Source: Crossaster papposus (Eukaryota > Echinodermata > Asteroidea > Velatida > Solasteridae). Taken from it: a stretch of DNA of 64,000 nucleotides. The stretch is from assembly GCA_037893245.1 (NCBI GenBank), contig JBAIAA010001511.1, forward strand, positions 1 through 64,000, given 5' to 3'. Of the stretch, positions 10,864-22,600 are shown one piece after another. Numbering within the stretch: position 1 is the stretch's first letter; each line of letters starts with the position of its first letter. Made by a program: the position numbers and the translations under genes. The notes beneath the pieces were generated by a model. It was not told the DNA's origin. It saw nothing but the letters and a program-made list of their open reading frames with translations, and did no database searches.

Positions 10864-13818
10864 TGTAAAGGGAAAGAAGTGTGCATAAGAAATATGTAAA
10901 GGGAAAGAAGTGTGCATAAGAAATATGTAAAGGGAAAGAAGTGTGCATAAGAAATATGTAAAGGGAAAGAAGTGTGCATAAGAAATATGTAAAGGGAAAG
11001 AAGTGTGCATAAGAAATATGTAAAGGGAAAGAAGTGTGCATAAGAAATATGTAAAGGGAAAGAAGTGTGCATAAGAAATATGTAAAGGGAAAGAAGTGTG
11101 CATAAGAAATATGTAAAGGGAAAGAAGTGTGCATAAAAAATATGTAAAGGGAAAGAAGTGTGCATAAGAAATAAACACATGATGTGGGAACAAGCCCTCG
11201 AGGTAAATATGTAAAGGGAAAGAAGTGTGCATAAGAAATATGTAAAGGGAAAGAAGTGTGCATAAGAAATATGTAAAGGGAAAGAAGTGTGCATAAGAAA
11301 TATGTAAAGGGAAAGAAGTGTGCATAAGAAATATGTAAAGGGAAAGAAGTGTGCATAAGAAATATGTAAAGGGAAAGAAGTGTGCATAAGAAATATGTAA
11401 AGGGAAAGAAGTGTGCATAAGAAATATGTAAAGGGAAAGAAGTGTGCATAAGAAATATGTAAAGGGAAAGAAGTGTGCATAAGAAATATGTAAAGGGAAA
11501 GAAGTGTGCATAAGAAATATGTAAAGGGAAAGAAGTGTGCATAAGAAATATGTAAAGGGAAAGAAGTGAGCATAAGAAATATGTAAAGGGAAAGAAGTGT
11601 GCATAAGAAATATGTAAAGGGAAAGAAGTGGGCATAAGAAATATGTAAAGGGAAAGAAGTGTGCATAAGAAATATGTAAAGGGAAAGAAGTGTGCATAAG
11701 AAATATGTAAAGGGAAAGAAGTGTGCATAAGAAATATGTAAAGGGAAAGAAGTGTGCATAAGAAATATGTAAAGGGAAAGAAGTGTGCATAAGAAATATG
11801 TAAAGGGAAAGAAGTGTGCATAATAAATATGTAAAGGGAAAGAAGTGTGCATAATAAATATGTAAAGGGAAAGAAGTGTGCATAATAAATATGTAAAGGG
11901 AAAGAAGTGTGCATAAGAAATATGTAAAGGGAAAGAAGTGTGCATAAGAAATATGTAAAGGGAAAGAAGTGTGCATAAGAAATATGTAAAGGGAAAGAAG
12001 TGTGCATAAGAAATATGTAAAGGGAAAGAAGTGTGCATAAGAAATATGTAAAGGGAAAGAAGTGTGCATAAGAAATATGTAAAGGGAAAGAAGTGTGCAT
12101 AAGAAATATGTAAAGGGAAAGAAGTGTGCATAAGAAATATGTAAAGGGAAAGAAGTGTGCATAAGAAATATGTAAAGGGAAAGAAGTGTGCATAAGAAAT
12201 ATGTAAAGGGAAAGAAGTGTGTATAAGAAATATGTAAAGGGAAAGAAGTGTGCATAAGAAATATGTAAAGGGAAAGAAGTGTGCATAAGAAATATGTAAA
12301 GGGAAAGAAGTGTGCATAAGAAATATGTAAAGGGAAAGAAGTGTGCATAAGAAATATGTAAAGGGAAAGAAGTGTGCATAAGAAATATGTAAAGGGAAAG
12401 AAGTGTGCATAAGAAATATGTAAAGGGAAAGAAGTGTGCATAAGAAATATGTAAAGGGAAAGAAGTGTGCATAAGAAATATGTAAAGGGAAAGAAGTGTG
12501 CATAAGAAATATGTAAAGGGAAAGAAGTGTGCATAAGAAATATGTAAAGGGAAAGAAGTGTGCATAAATAATATGTAAAGGGAAAGAAGTGTGCATAAGA
12601 AATATGTAAAGGGAAAGAAGTGTGCATAAGAAATATGTAAAGGGAAAGAAGTGTGCATAAGAAATATGTAAAGGGAAAGAAGTGTGCATAATAAATATGT
12701 AAAGGGAAAGAAGTGTGCATAATAAATATGTAAAGGGAAAGAAGTGTGCATAAGAAATATGTAAAGGGAAAGAAGTGTGCATAAGAAATATGTAAAGGGA
12801 AAGAAGTGTGCATAAGAAATATGTAAAGGGAAAGAAGTGTGCATAAGAAATATGTAAAGGGAAAGAAGTGTGCATAAGAAATATGTAAAGGGAAAGAAGT
12901 GTGCATAAGAAATATGTAAAGGGAAAGAAGTGTGCATAAGAAATATGTAAAGGGAAAGAAGTGTGCATAAGAAATATGTAAAGGGAAAGAAGTGTGCATA
13001 AGAAATATGTAAAGGGAAAGAAGTGTGCATAAGAAATATGTAAAGGGAAAGAAGTGTGCATAAGAAATATGTAAAGGGAAAGAAGTGTGCATAAGAAATA
13101 TGTAAAGGGAAAGAAGTGTGCATAAGAAATATGTAAAGGGAAAGAAGTGTGCATAAGAAATATGTAAAGGGAAAGAAGTGTGCATAAGAAATATGTAAAG
13201 GGAAAGAAGTGTGCATAAGAAATATGTAAAGGGAAAGAAGTGTGCATAAGAAATATGTAAAGGGAAAGAAGTGTGCATAAGAAATATGTAAAGGGAAAGA
13301 AGTGTGCATAAGAAATATGTAAAGGGAAAGAAGTGTGCATAAGAAATATGTAAAGGGAAAGAAGTGTGCATAAGAAATATGTAAAGGGAAAGAAGTGTGC
13401 ATAAGAAATATGTAAAGGGAAAGAAGTGTGCATAAGAAATATGTAAAGGGAAAGAAGTGTGCATAAGAAATATGTAAAGGGAAAGAAGTGTGCATAAGAA
13501 ATATGTAAAGGGAAAGAAGTGTGCATAAGAAATATGTAAAGGGAAAGAAGTGTGCATAAGAAATATGTAAAGGGAAAGAAGTGTGCATAAGAAATATGTA
13601 AAGGGAAAGAAGTGTGCATAAGAAATATGTAAAGGGAAAGAAGTGTGCATAAAAAATATGTAAAGGGAAAGAAGTGTGCATAAGAAATATGTAAAGGGAA
13701 AGAAGTGTGCATAAGAAATATGTAAAGGGAAAGAAGTGTGCATAAGAAATATGTAAAGGGAAAGAAGTGTGCATAAGAAATATGTAAAGGGAAAGAAGTG
13801 TGCATAAGAAATATGTAA
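10864..13818 (+). repeat. 31-bp satellite array between inserts 2 and 3
   Basis: This is the satellite part of HOR unit A. It contains one 36-bp element (11173-11208), runs of three consecutive AATAAAT-type monomers near 11820-11890, and the tags listed for unit A. No gene evidence. Confidence 0.95.
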
Positions 13819-14519
13819 TACGTTTGAGGCAAATAAAGCTTCAAATAATTTATCCCCGCGGGACAGTTTGCAAGGCTTTGACGGAACTAGAGTTTGGTCA
13901 ATTCAGGTCACTCCCCTTGTGGTCGGATTGATTTATGGATATGAACTAGTTCAGTCTTGGCTTGATACTATAACCTGAATTCGAGCACTCAGCCACACAC
14001 TTTCGTTTGAGCAGTCGACCTGTTTGCATGGTTGTAGAAATTTCGTCTTGCAAAAAATTCATTTAATGTTTTCTTGCCGATCGCCAAATATTGGCGTAAA
14101 TATGCCCCGTGCCAGGTCGAAGCGACGGGTTGCCTCTGGGCCGGTGGATGGAGCCAAGCGGCCGCAAGGACGGCCTCGATCGTTCGTCCTCTCGGCAGGA
14201 TGCTGTGGCCAGTCGACGCGATGGAGTTCAGTCGAGCCATGGAATGCACCGACGGTAGCGGGTATTGCATACCCGGCCGTTGGATACGGCAGGCCCTGTC
14301 ATCAGCAGCGACGGAGGCCCAATTGTTGCACCATCCACCATCGGTCGGTCCGGAGGTGACTCGTCCACGACTTTGGAGTCGGGTAAGTCTAGTGTGGCTA
14401 TTAATGCTGAGGAATCAACCCCTCAACCAATTATTACCACTAGTGTTCAGTCTATTTGGCCGTGCGTCACCAACTGTGACAAAATTGCTAAATATAATTG
14501 CTGTTTGCGTAACCAACTG
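13819..14519. mobile_element. 701-bp non-satellite insert, copy 3
   Basis: Apparently identical to copies 1 and 2 and flanked by TGTAA at 13814-13818 and 14520-14524. Displacement from copy 2 is exactly 3,656 bp. Short open frames are 13989-14270 on the minus strand and 14102-14359 on the plus strand. Confidence 0.6.
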
Positions 14520-17474
14520 TGTAAAGGGAAAGAAGTGTGCATAAGAAATATGTAAAGGGAAAGAAGTGTGCATAAGAAATATGTAAAGGGAAAGAAGTGT
14601 GCATAAGAAATATGTAAAGGGAAAGAAGTGTGCATAAGAAATATGTAAAGGGAAAGAAGTGTGCATAAGAAATATGTAAAGGGAAAGAAGTGTGCATAAG
14701 AAATATGTAAAGGGAAAGAAGTGTGCATAAGAAATATGTAAAGGGAAAGAAGTGTGCATAAGAAATATGTAAAGGGAAAGAAGTGTGCATAAAAAATATG
14801 TAAAGGGAAAGAAGTGTGCATAAGAAATAAACACATGATGTGGGAACAAGCCCTCGAGGTAAATATGTAAAGGGAAAGAAGTGTGCATAAGAAATATGTA
14901 AAGGGAAAGAAGTGTGCATAAGAAATATGTAAAGGGAAAGAAGTGTGCATAAGAAATATGTAAAGGGAAAGAAGTGTGCATAAGAAATATGTAAAGGGAA
15001 AGAAGTGTGCATAAGAAATATGTAAAGGGAAAGAAGTGTGCATAAGAAATATGTAAAGGGAAAGAAGTGTGCATAAGAAATATGTAAAGGGAAAGAAGTG
15101 TGCATAAGAAATATGTAAAGGGAAAGAAGTGTGCATAAGAAATATGTAAAGGGAAAGAAGTGTGCATAAGAAATATGTAAAGGGAAAGAAGTGTGCATAA
15201 GAAATATGTAAAGGGAAAGAAGTGAGCATAAGAAATATGTAAAGGGAAAGAAGTGTGCATAAGAAATATGTAAAGGGAAAGAAGTGGGCATAAGAAATAT
15301 GTAAAGGGAAAGAAGTGTGCATAAGAAATATGTAAAGGGAAAGAAGTGTGCATAAGAAATATGTAAAGGGAAAGAAGTGTGCATAAGAAATATGTAAAGG
15401 GAAAGAAGTGTGCATAAGAAATATGTAAAGGGAAAGAAGTGTGCATAAGAAATATGTAAAGGGAAAGAAGTGTGCATAATAAATATGTAAAGGGAAAGAA
15501 GTGTGCATAATAAATATGTAAAGGGAAAGAAGTGTGCATAATAAATATGTAAAGGGAAAGAAGTGTGCATAAGAAATATGTAAAGGGAAAGAAGTGTGCA
15601 TAAGAAATATGTAAAGGGAAAGAAGTGTGCATAAGAAATATGTAAAGGGAAAGAAGTGTGCATAAGAAATATGTAAAGGGAAAGAAGTGTGCATAAGAAA
15701 TATGTAAAGGGAAAGAAGTGTGCATAAGAAATATGTAAAGGGAAAGAAGTGTGCATAAGAAATATGTAAAGGGAAAGAAGTGTGCATAAGAAATATGTAA
15801 AGGGAAAGAAGTGTGCATAAGAAATATGTAAAGGGAAAGAAGTGTGCATAAGAAATATGTAAAGGGAAAGAAGTGTGTATAAGAAATATGTAAAGGGAAA
15901 GAAGTGTGCATAAGAAATATGTAAAGGGAAAGAAGTGTGCATAAGAAATATGTAAAGGGAAAGAAGTGTGCATAAGAAATATGTAAAGGGAAAGAAGTGT
16001 GCATAAGAAATATGTAAAGGGAAAGAAGTGTGCATAAGAAATATGTAAAGGGAAAGAAGTGTGCATAAGAAATATGTAAAGGGAAAGAAGTGTGCATAAG
16101 AAATATGTAAAGGGAAAGAAGTGTGCATAAGAAATATGTAAAGGGAAAGAAGTGTGCATAAGAAATATGTAAAGGGAAAGAAGTGTGCATAAGAAATATG
16201 TAAAGGGAAAGAAGTGTGCATAAATAATATGTAAAGGGAAAGAAGTGTGCATAAGAAATATGTAAAGGGAAAGAAGTGTGCATAAGAAATATGTAAAGGG
16301 AAAGAAGTGTGCATAAGAAATATGTAAAGGGAAAGAAGTGTGCATAATAAATATGTAAAGGGAAAGAAGTGTGCATAATAAATATGTAAAGGGAAAGAAG
16401 TGTGCATAAGAAATATGTAAAGGGAAAGAAGTGTGCATAAGAAATATGTAAAGGGAAAGAAGTGTGCATAAGAAATATGTAAAGGGAAAGAAGTGTGCAT
16501 AAGAAATATGTAAAGGGAAAGAAGTGTGCATAAGAAATATGTAAAGGGAAAGAAGTGTGCATAAGAAATATGTAAAGGGAAAGAAGTGTGCATAAGAAAT
16601 ATGTAAAGGGAAAGAAGTGTGCATAAGAAATATGTAAAGGGAAAGAAGTGTGCATAAGAAATATGTAAAGGGAAAGAAGTGTGCATAAGAAATATGTAAA
16701 GGGAAAGAAGTGTGCATAAGAAATATGTAAAGGGAAAGAAGTGTGCATAAGAAATATGTAAAGGGAAAGAAGTGTGCATAAGAAATATGTAAAGGGAAAG
16801 AAGTGTGCATAAGAAATATGTAAAGGGAAAGAAGTGTGCATAAGAAATATGTAAAGGGAAAGAAGTGTGCATAAGAAATATGTAAAGGGAAAGAAGTGTG
16901 CATAAGAAATATGTAAAGGGAAAGAAGTGTGCATAAGAAATATGTAAAGGGAAAGAAGTGTGCATAAGAAATATGTAAAGGGAAAGAAGTGTGCATAAGA
17001 AATATGTAAAGGGAAAGAAGTGTGCATAAGAAATATGTAAAGGGAAAGAAGTGTGCATAAGAAATATGTAAAGGGAAAGAAGTGTGCATAAGAAATATGT
17101 AAAGGGAAAGAAGTGTGCATAAGAAATATGTAAAGGGAAAGAAGTGTGCATAAGAAATATGTAAAGGGAAAGAAGTGTGCATAAGAAATATGTAAAGGGA
17201 AAGAAGTGTGCATAAGAAATATGTAAAGGGAAAGAAGTGTGCATAAGAAATATGTAAAGGGAAAGAAGTGTGCATAAGAAATATGTAAAGGGAAAGAAGT
17301 GTGCATAAAAAATATGTAAAGGGAAAGAAGTGTGCATAAGAAATATGTAAAGGGAAAGAAGTGTGCATAAGAAATATGTAAAGGGAAAGAAGTGTGCATA
17401 AGAAATATGTAAAGGGAAAGAAGTGTGCATAAGAAATATGTAAAGGGAAAGAAGTGTGCATAAGAAATATGTAA
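14520..17474 (+). repeat. 31-bp satellite array between inserts 3 and 4
   Basis: This is the satellite part of HOR unit B, with one 36-bp element at 14829-14864. Its variant-monomer order is the same as in 10864-13818. No gene evidence. Confidence 0.95.
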
Positions 17475-18175
17475 TACGTTTGAGGCAAATAAAGCTTCAA
17501 ATAATTTATCCCCGCGGGACAGTTTGCAAGGCTTTGACGGAACTAGAGTTTGGTCAATTCAGGTCACTCCCCTTGTGGTCGGATTGATTTATGGATATGA
17601 ACTAGTTCAGTCTTGGCTTGATACTATAACCTGAATTCGAGCACTCAGCCACACACTTTCGTTTGAGCAGTCGACCTGTTTGCATGGTTGTAGAAATTTC
17701 GTCTTGCAAAAAATTCATTTAATGTTTTCTTGCCGATCGCCAAATATTGGCGTAAATATGCCCCGTGCCAGGTCGAAGCGACGGGTTGCCTCTGGGCCGG
17801 TGGATGGAGCCAAGCGGCCGCAAGGACGGCCTCGATCGTTCGTCCTCTCGGCAGGATGCTGTGGCCAGTCGACGCGATGGAGTTCAGTCGAGCCATGGAA
17901 TGCACCGACGGTAGCGGGTATTGCATACCCGGCCGTTGGATACGGCAGGCCCTGTCATCAGCAGCGACGGAGGCCCAATTGTTGCACCATCCACCATCGG
18001 TCGGTCCGGAGGTGACTCGTCCACGACTTTGGAGTCGGGTAAGTCTAGTGTGGCTATTAATGCTGAGGAATCAACCCCTCAACCAATTATTACCACTAGT
18101 GTTCAGTCTATTTGGCCGTGCGTCACCAACTGTGACAAAATTGCTAAATATAATTGCTGTTTGCGTAACCAACTG
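17475..18175. mobile_element. 701-bp non-satellite insert, copy 4 (last)
   Basis: Apparently identical to the other copies and flanked by TGTAA at 17470-17474 and 18176-18180. The satellite to its right keeps the same 36-bp element position (18485) and the GTGGGC pair (18878, 18940), then diverges (for example GTACAGGG at 19081). Copy 4 is thus the right edge of the amplified block. Short open frames are 17645-17926 on the minus strand and 17758-18015 on the plus strand. Confidence 0.6.
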
Positions 18176-19699
18176 TGTAAAGGGAAAGAAGTGTGCATAA
18201 GAAATATGTAAAGGGAAAGAAGTGTGCATAAGAAATATGTAAAGGGAAAGAAGTGTGCATAAGAAATATGTAAAGGGAAAGAAGTGTGCATAAGAAATAT
18301 GTAAAGGGAAAGAAGTGTGCATAAGAAATATGTAAAGGGAAAGAAGTGTGCATAAGAAATATGTAAAGGGAAAGAAGTGTGCATAAGAAATATGTAAAGG
18401 GAAAGAAGTGTGCATAAGAAATATGTAAAGGGAAAGAAGTGTGCATAAAAAATATGTAAAGGGAAAGAAGTGTGCATAAGAAATAAACACATGATGTGGG
18501 AACAAGCCCTCGAGGTAAATATGTAAAGGGAAAGAAGTGTGCATAAGAAATATGTAAAGGGAAAGAAGTGTGCATAAGAAATATGTAAAGGGAAAGAAGT
18601 GTGCATAAGAAATATGTAAAGGGAAAGAAGTGTGCATAAGAAATATGTAAAGGGAAAGAAGTGTGCATAAGAAATATGTAAAGGGAAAGAAGTGTGCATA
18701 AGAAATATGTAAAGGGAAAGAAGTGTGCATAAGAAATATGTAAAGGGAAAGAAGTGTGCATAAGAAATATGTAAAGGGAAAGAAGTGTGCATAAGAAATA
18801 TGTAAAGGGAAAGAAGTGTGCATAAGAAATATGTAAAGGGAAAGAAGTGTGCATAAGAAATATGTAAAGGGAAAGAAGTGGGCATAAGAAATATGTAAAG
18901 GGAAAGAAGTGTGCATAAGAAATATGTAAAGGGAAAGAAGTGGGCATAAGAAATATGTAAAGGGAAAGAAGTGTGCATAAGAAATATGTAAAGGGAAAGA
19001 AGTGTGCATAAGAAATATGTAAAGGGAAAGAAGTGTGCATAAGAAATATGTAAAGGGAAAGAAGTGTGCATAAGAAATATGTACAGGGAAAGAAGTGTGC
19101 ATAAGAAATATGTAAAGGGAAAGAAGTGTGCATAAGAAATATGTAAAGGGAAAGAAGTGTGCATAAGAAATATGTAAAGGGAAAGAAGTGTGCATAATAA
19201 ATATGTAAAGGGAAAGAAGTGTGCATAAGAAATATGTAAAGGGAAAGAAGTGTGCATAAGAAATATGTAAAGGGAAAGAAGTGTGCATAAGAAATATGTA
19301 AAGGGAAAGAAGTGTGCATAAGAAATATGTAAAGGGAAAGAAGTGTGCATAAGAAATATGTAAAGGGAAAGAAGTGTGCATAAGAAATATGTAAAGGGAA
19401 AGAAGTGTGCATAAGAAATATGTAAAGGGAAAGAAGTGTGCATAAGAAATATGTAAAGGGAAAGAAGTGTGCATAAGAAATATGTAAAGGGAAAGAAGTG
19501 TGCATAAGAAATATGTAAAGGGAAAGAAGTGTGCATAAGAAATATGTAAAGGGAAAGAAGTGTGCATAAGAAATATGTAAAGGGAAAGAAGTGTGCATAA
19601 GAAATATGTAAAGGGAAAGAAGTGTGCATAAGAAATATGTAAAGGGAAAGAAGTGTGCATAAGAAATATGTAAAGGGAAAGAAGTGTGCATAAGAAATA

Positions 19700-22600
19700 T
19701 GTAAAGGGAAAGATTTGTGCATAAGAAATATGTAAAGGGAAAGAAGTGTGCATAAGAAATATGTAAAGGGAAAGAAGTGTGCATAAGAAATATGTAAAGG
19801 GAAAGATTTGTGCATAAGAAATATGTAAAGGGAAAGAAGTGTGCATAAGAAATATGTAAAGGGAAAGAAGTGTGCATAAGAAATATGTAAAGGGAAAGAA
19901 GTGTGCATAAGAAATATGTAAAGGGAAAGAAGTGTGCATAAGAAATATGTAAAGGGAAAGAAGTGTGCATAAGAAATATGTAAAGGGAAAGAAGTGTGCA
20001 TAAGAAATATGTAAAGGGAAAGAAGTGTGCATAAGAAATATGTAAAGGGAAAGAAGTGTGCATAAGAAATATGTAAAGGGAAAGAAGTGTGCATAAGAAA
20101 TATGTAAAGGGAAAGAAGTGTGCATAAGAAATATGTAAAGGGAAAGAAGTGTGCATAAGAAATATGTAAAGGGAAAGAAGTGTGCATAAGAAATATGTAA
20201 AGGGAATGAAGTGTGCATAAGAAATATGTAAAGGGAAAGAAGTGTGCATAAGAAATGTGTAAAGGGAAAGAAGTGTGCATAAGAAATATGTAAAGGGAAA
20301 GAAGTGTGCATAAGAAATATGTAAAGGGAAAGAAGTGTGCATAAGAAATATGTAAAGGGAAAGAAGTGTGCATAAGAAATATGTAAAGGGAAAGAAGTGT
20401 GCATAAGAAATATGTAAAGGGAAAGATTTGTGCATAAGAAATATGTAAAGGGAAAGAAGTGTGCATAAGAAATATGTAAAGGGAAAGAAGTGTGCATAAG
20501 AAATATGTAAAGGGAAAGAAGTGTGCATAAGAAATATGTAAAGGGAAAGAAGTGTGCATAAGAAATATGTAAAGGGAAAGAAGTGTGCATAAGAAATATG
20601 TAAAGGGAAAGAAGTGTGCATAAGAAATATGTAAAGGGAAAGAAGTGTGCATAAGAAATATGTAAAGGGAAAGAAGTGTGCATAAGAAATATGTAAAGGG
20701 AAAGAAGTGTGCATAAGAAATATGTAAAGGGAAAGAAGTGTGCATAAAAAATATGTAAAGGGAAAGAAGTGTGCATAAGAAATATGTAAAGGGAAAGAAG
20801 TGTGCATAAGAAATATGTAAAGGGAAAGAAGTGTGCATAAGAAATATGTAAAGGGAAAGAAGTGTGCATAAGAAATATGTAAAGGGAAAGAAGTGTGCAT
20901 AAGAAATATGTAAAGGGAAAGAAGTGTGCATAAGAAATATGTAAAGGGAAAGAAGTGTGCATAAGAAATATGTAAAGGTAAAGAAGTGTGCATAAGAAAT
21001 ATGTAAAGGGAAAGAAGTGTGCATAAGAAATATGTAAAGGGAAAGAAGTGTGCATAAAAAATATGTAAAGGGAAAGAAGTGTGCATAAGAAATAAACACA
21101 TGATGTGGGAACAAGCCCTCGAGGTAAATATGTAAAGGGAAAGAAGTGTGCATAAGAAATATGTAAAGGGAAAGAAGTGTGCATAAGAAATATGTAAAGG
21201 GAAAGAAGTGTGCATAAGAAATATGTAAAGGGAAAGAAGTGTGCATAAGAAATATGTAAAGGGAAAGAAGTGTGCATAAGAAATATGTAAAGGGAAAGAA
21301 GTGTGCATAAGAAATATGTAAAGGGAAAGAAGTGTGCATAAGAAATATGTAAAGGGAAAGAAGTGTGCATAAGAAATATGTAAAGGGAAAGAAGTGGGCA
21401 TAAGAAATATGTAAAGGGAAAGAAGTGGGCATAAGAAATATGTAAAGGGAAAGAAGTGTGCATAAGAAATATGTAAAGGGAAAGAAGTGTGCATAAGAAA
21501 TATGTAAAGGGAAAGAAGTGTGCATAAGAAATATGTAAAGGGAAAGAAGTGTGCATAAGAAATATGTAAAGGGAAAGAAGTGTGCATAAGAAATATGTAA
21601 AGGGAAAGAAGTGTGCATAAGAAATATGTAAAGGGAAAGAAGTGTGCATAAGAAATATGTAAAGGGAAAGAAGTGTGCATAAGAAATATGTAAAGGGAAA
21701 GAAGTGTGCATAAGAAATATGTAAAGGGAAAGAAGTGTGCATAAGAAATATGTAAAGGGAAAGAAGTGTGCATAAGAAATATGTAAAGGGAAAGATTTGT
21801 GCATAAGAAATATGTAAAGGGAAAGAAGTGTGCATAAGAAATATGTAAAGGGAAAGAAGTGTGCATAAGAAATATGTAAAGGGAAAGAAGTGTGCATAAG
21901 AAATATGTAAAGGGAAAGAAGTGTGCATAAGAAATATGTAAAGGGAAAGAAGTGTGCATAAGAAATATGTAAAGGGAAAGAAGTGTGCATAAGAAATATG
22001 TAAAGGGAAAGAAGTGTGCATAAGAAATATGTAAAGGGAAAGAAGTGTGCATAAGAAATATGTAAAGGGAAAGAAGTGTGCATAAGAAATATGTAAAGGG
22101 AAAGAAGTGTGCATAAGAAATATGTAAAGGGAAAGAAGTGTGCATAAGAAATATGTAAAGGGAAAGAAGTGTGCATAAGAAATATGTAAAGGGAAAGATT
22201 TGTGCATAAGAAATATGTAAAGGGAAAGAAGTGTGCATAAGAAATATGTAAAGGGAAAGAAGTGTGCATAAGAAATATGTAAAGGGAAAGATTTGTGCAT
22301 AAGAAATATGTAAAGGGAAAGAAGTGTGCATAAGAAATATGTAAAGGGAAAGAAGTGTGCATAAGAAATATGTAAAGGGAAAGAAGTGTGCATAAGAAAT
22401 ATGTAAAGGGAAAGAAGTGTGCATAAGAAATATGTAAAGGGAAAGAAGTGTGCATAAGAAATATGTAAAGGGAAAGAAGTGTGCATAAGAAATATGTAAA
22501 GGGAAAGAAGTGTGCATAAGAAATATGTAAAGGGAAAGAAGTGTGCATAAGAAATATGTAAAGGGAAAGAAGTGTGCATAAGAAATATGTAAAGGGAAAG

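Larger units (their letters stand above)
10163..13818 (+). repeat. 3,656-bp higher-order repeat unit A
   Basis: The unit consists of the 701-bp insert, the 5-bp duplication, one 36-bp element (11173) and 94 monomers: 701 + 5 + 36 + 94 x 31 = 3,656. Rare variants serve as tags: GTGAGC at 11566, GTGGGC at 11628, GTGTGTATAAG at 12217 and the GCATAAATAATATG monomer at about 12562. Every tag reappears exactly 3,656 bp later in unit B. Unequal exchange or segmental amplification of a whole HOR is the likely origin. Confidence 0.93.
13819..17474 (+). repeat. 3,656-bp higher-order repeat unit B (apparently identical to unit A)
   Basis: The unit has the same length, insert, 36-bp element (14829) and variant tags as unit A, each shifted by 3,656 bp (GTGAGC 15222, GTGTGTATAAG 15873). 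Conceptual translations across the two units agree residue for residue in all three minus frames, so I see no difference between them. Either the duplication is very recent or the copies are kept identical by conversion; an assembly duplication must be excluded. Confidence 0.92.

Noticed and set aside
10609..10899. 96-codon plus-strand frame (and its copies at 5838, 14265 and 17921)
   Set aside because: It starts at TTG just after an in-frame TAG, and its last residues and stop are encoded by the satellite. It may be part of a decayed coding region but cannot stand as a gene.
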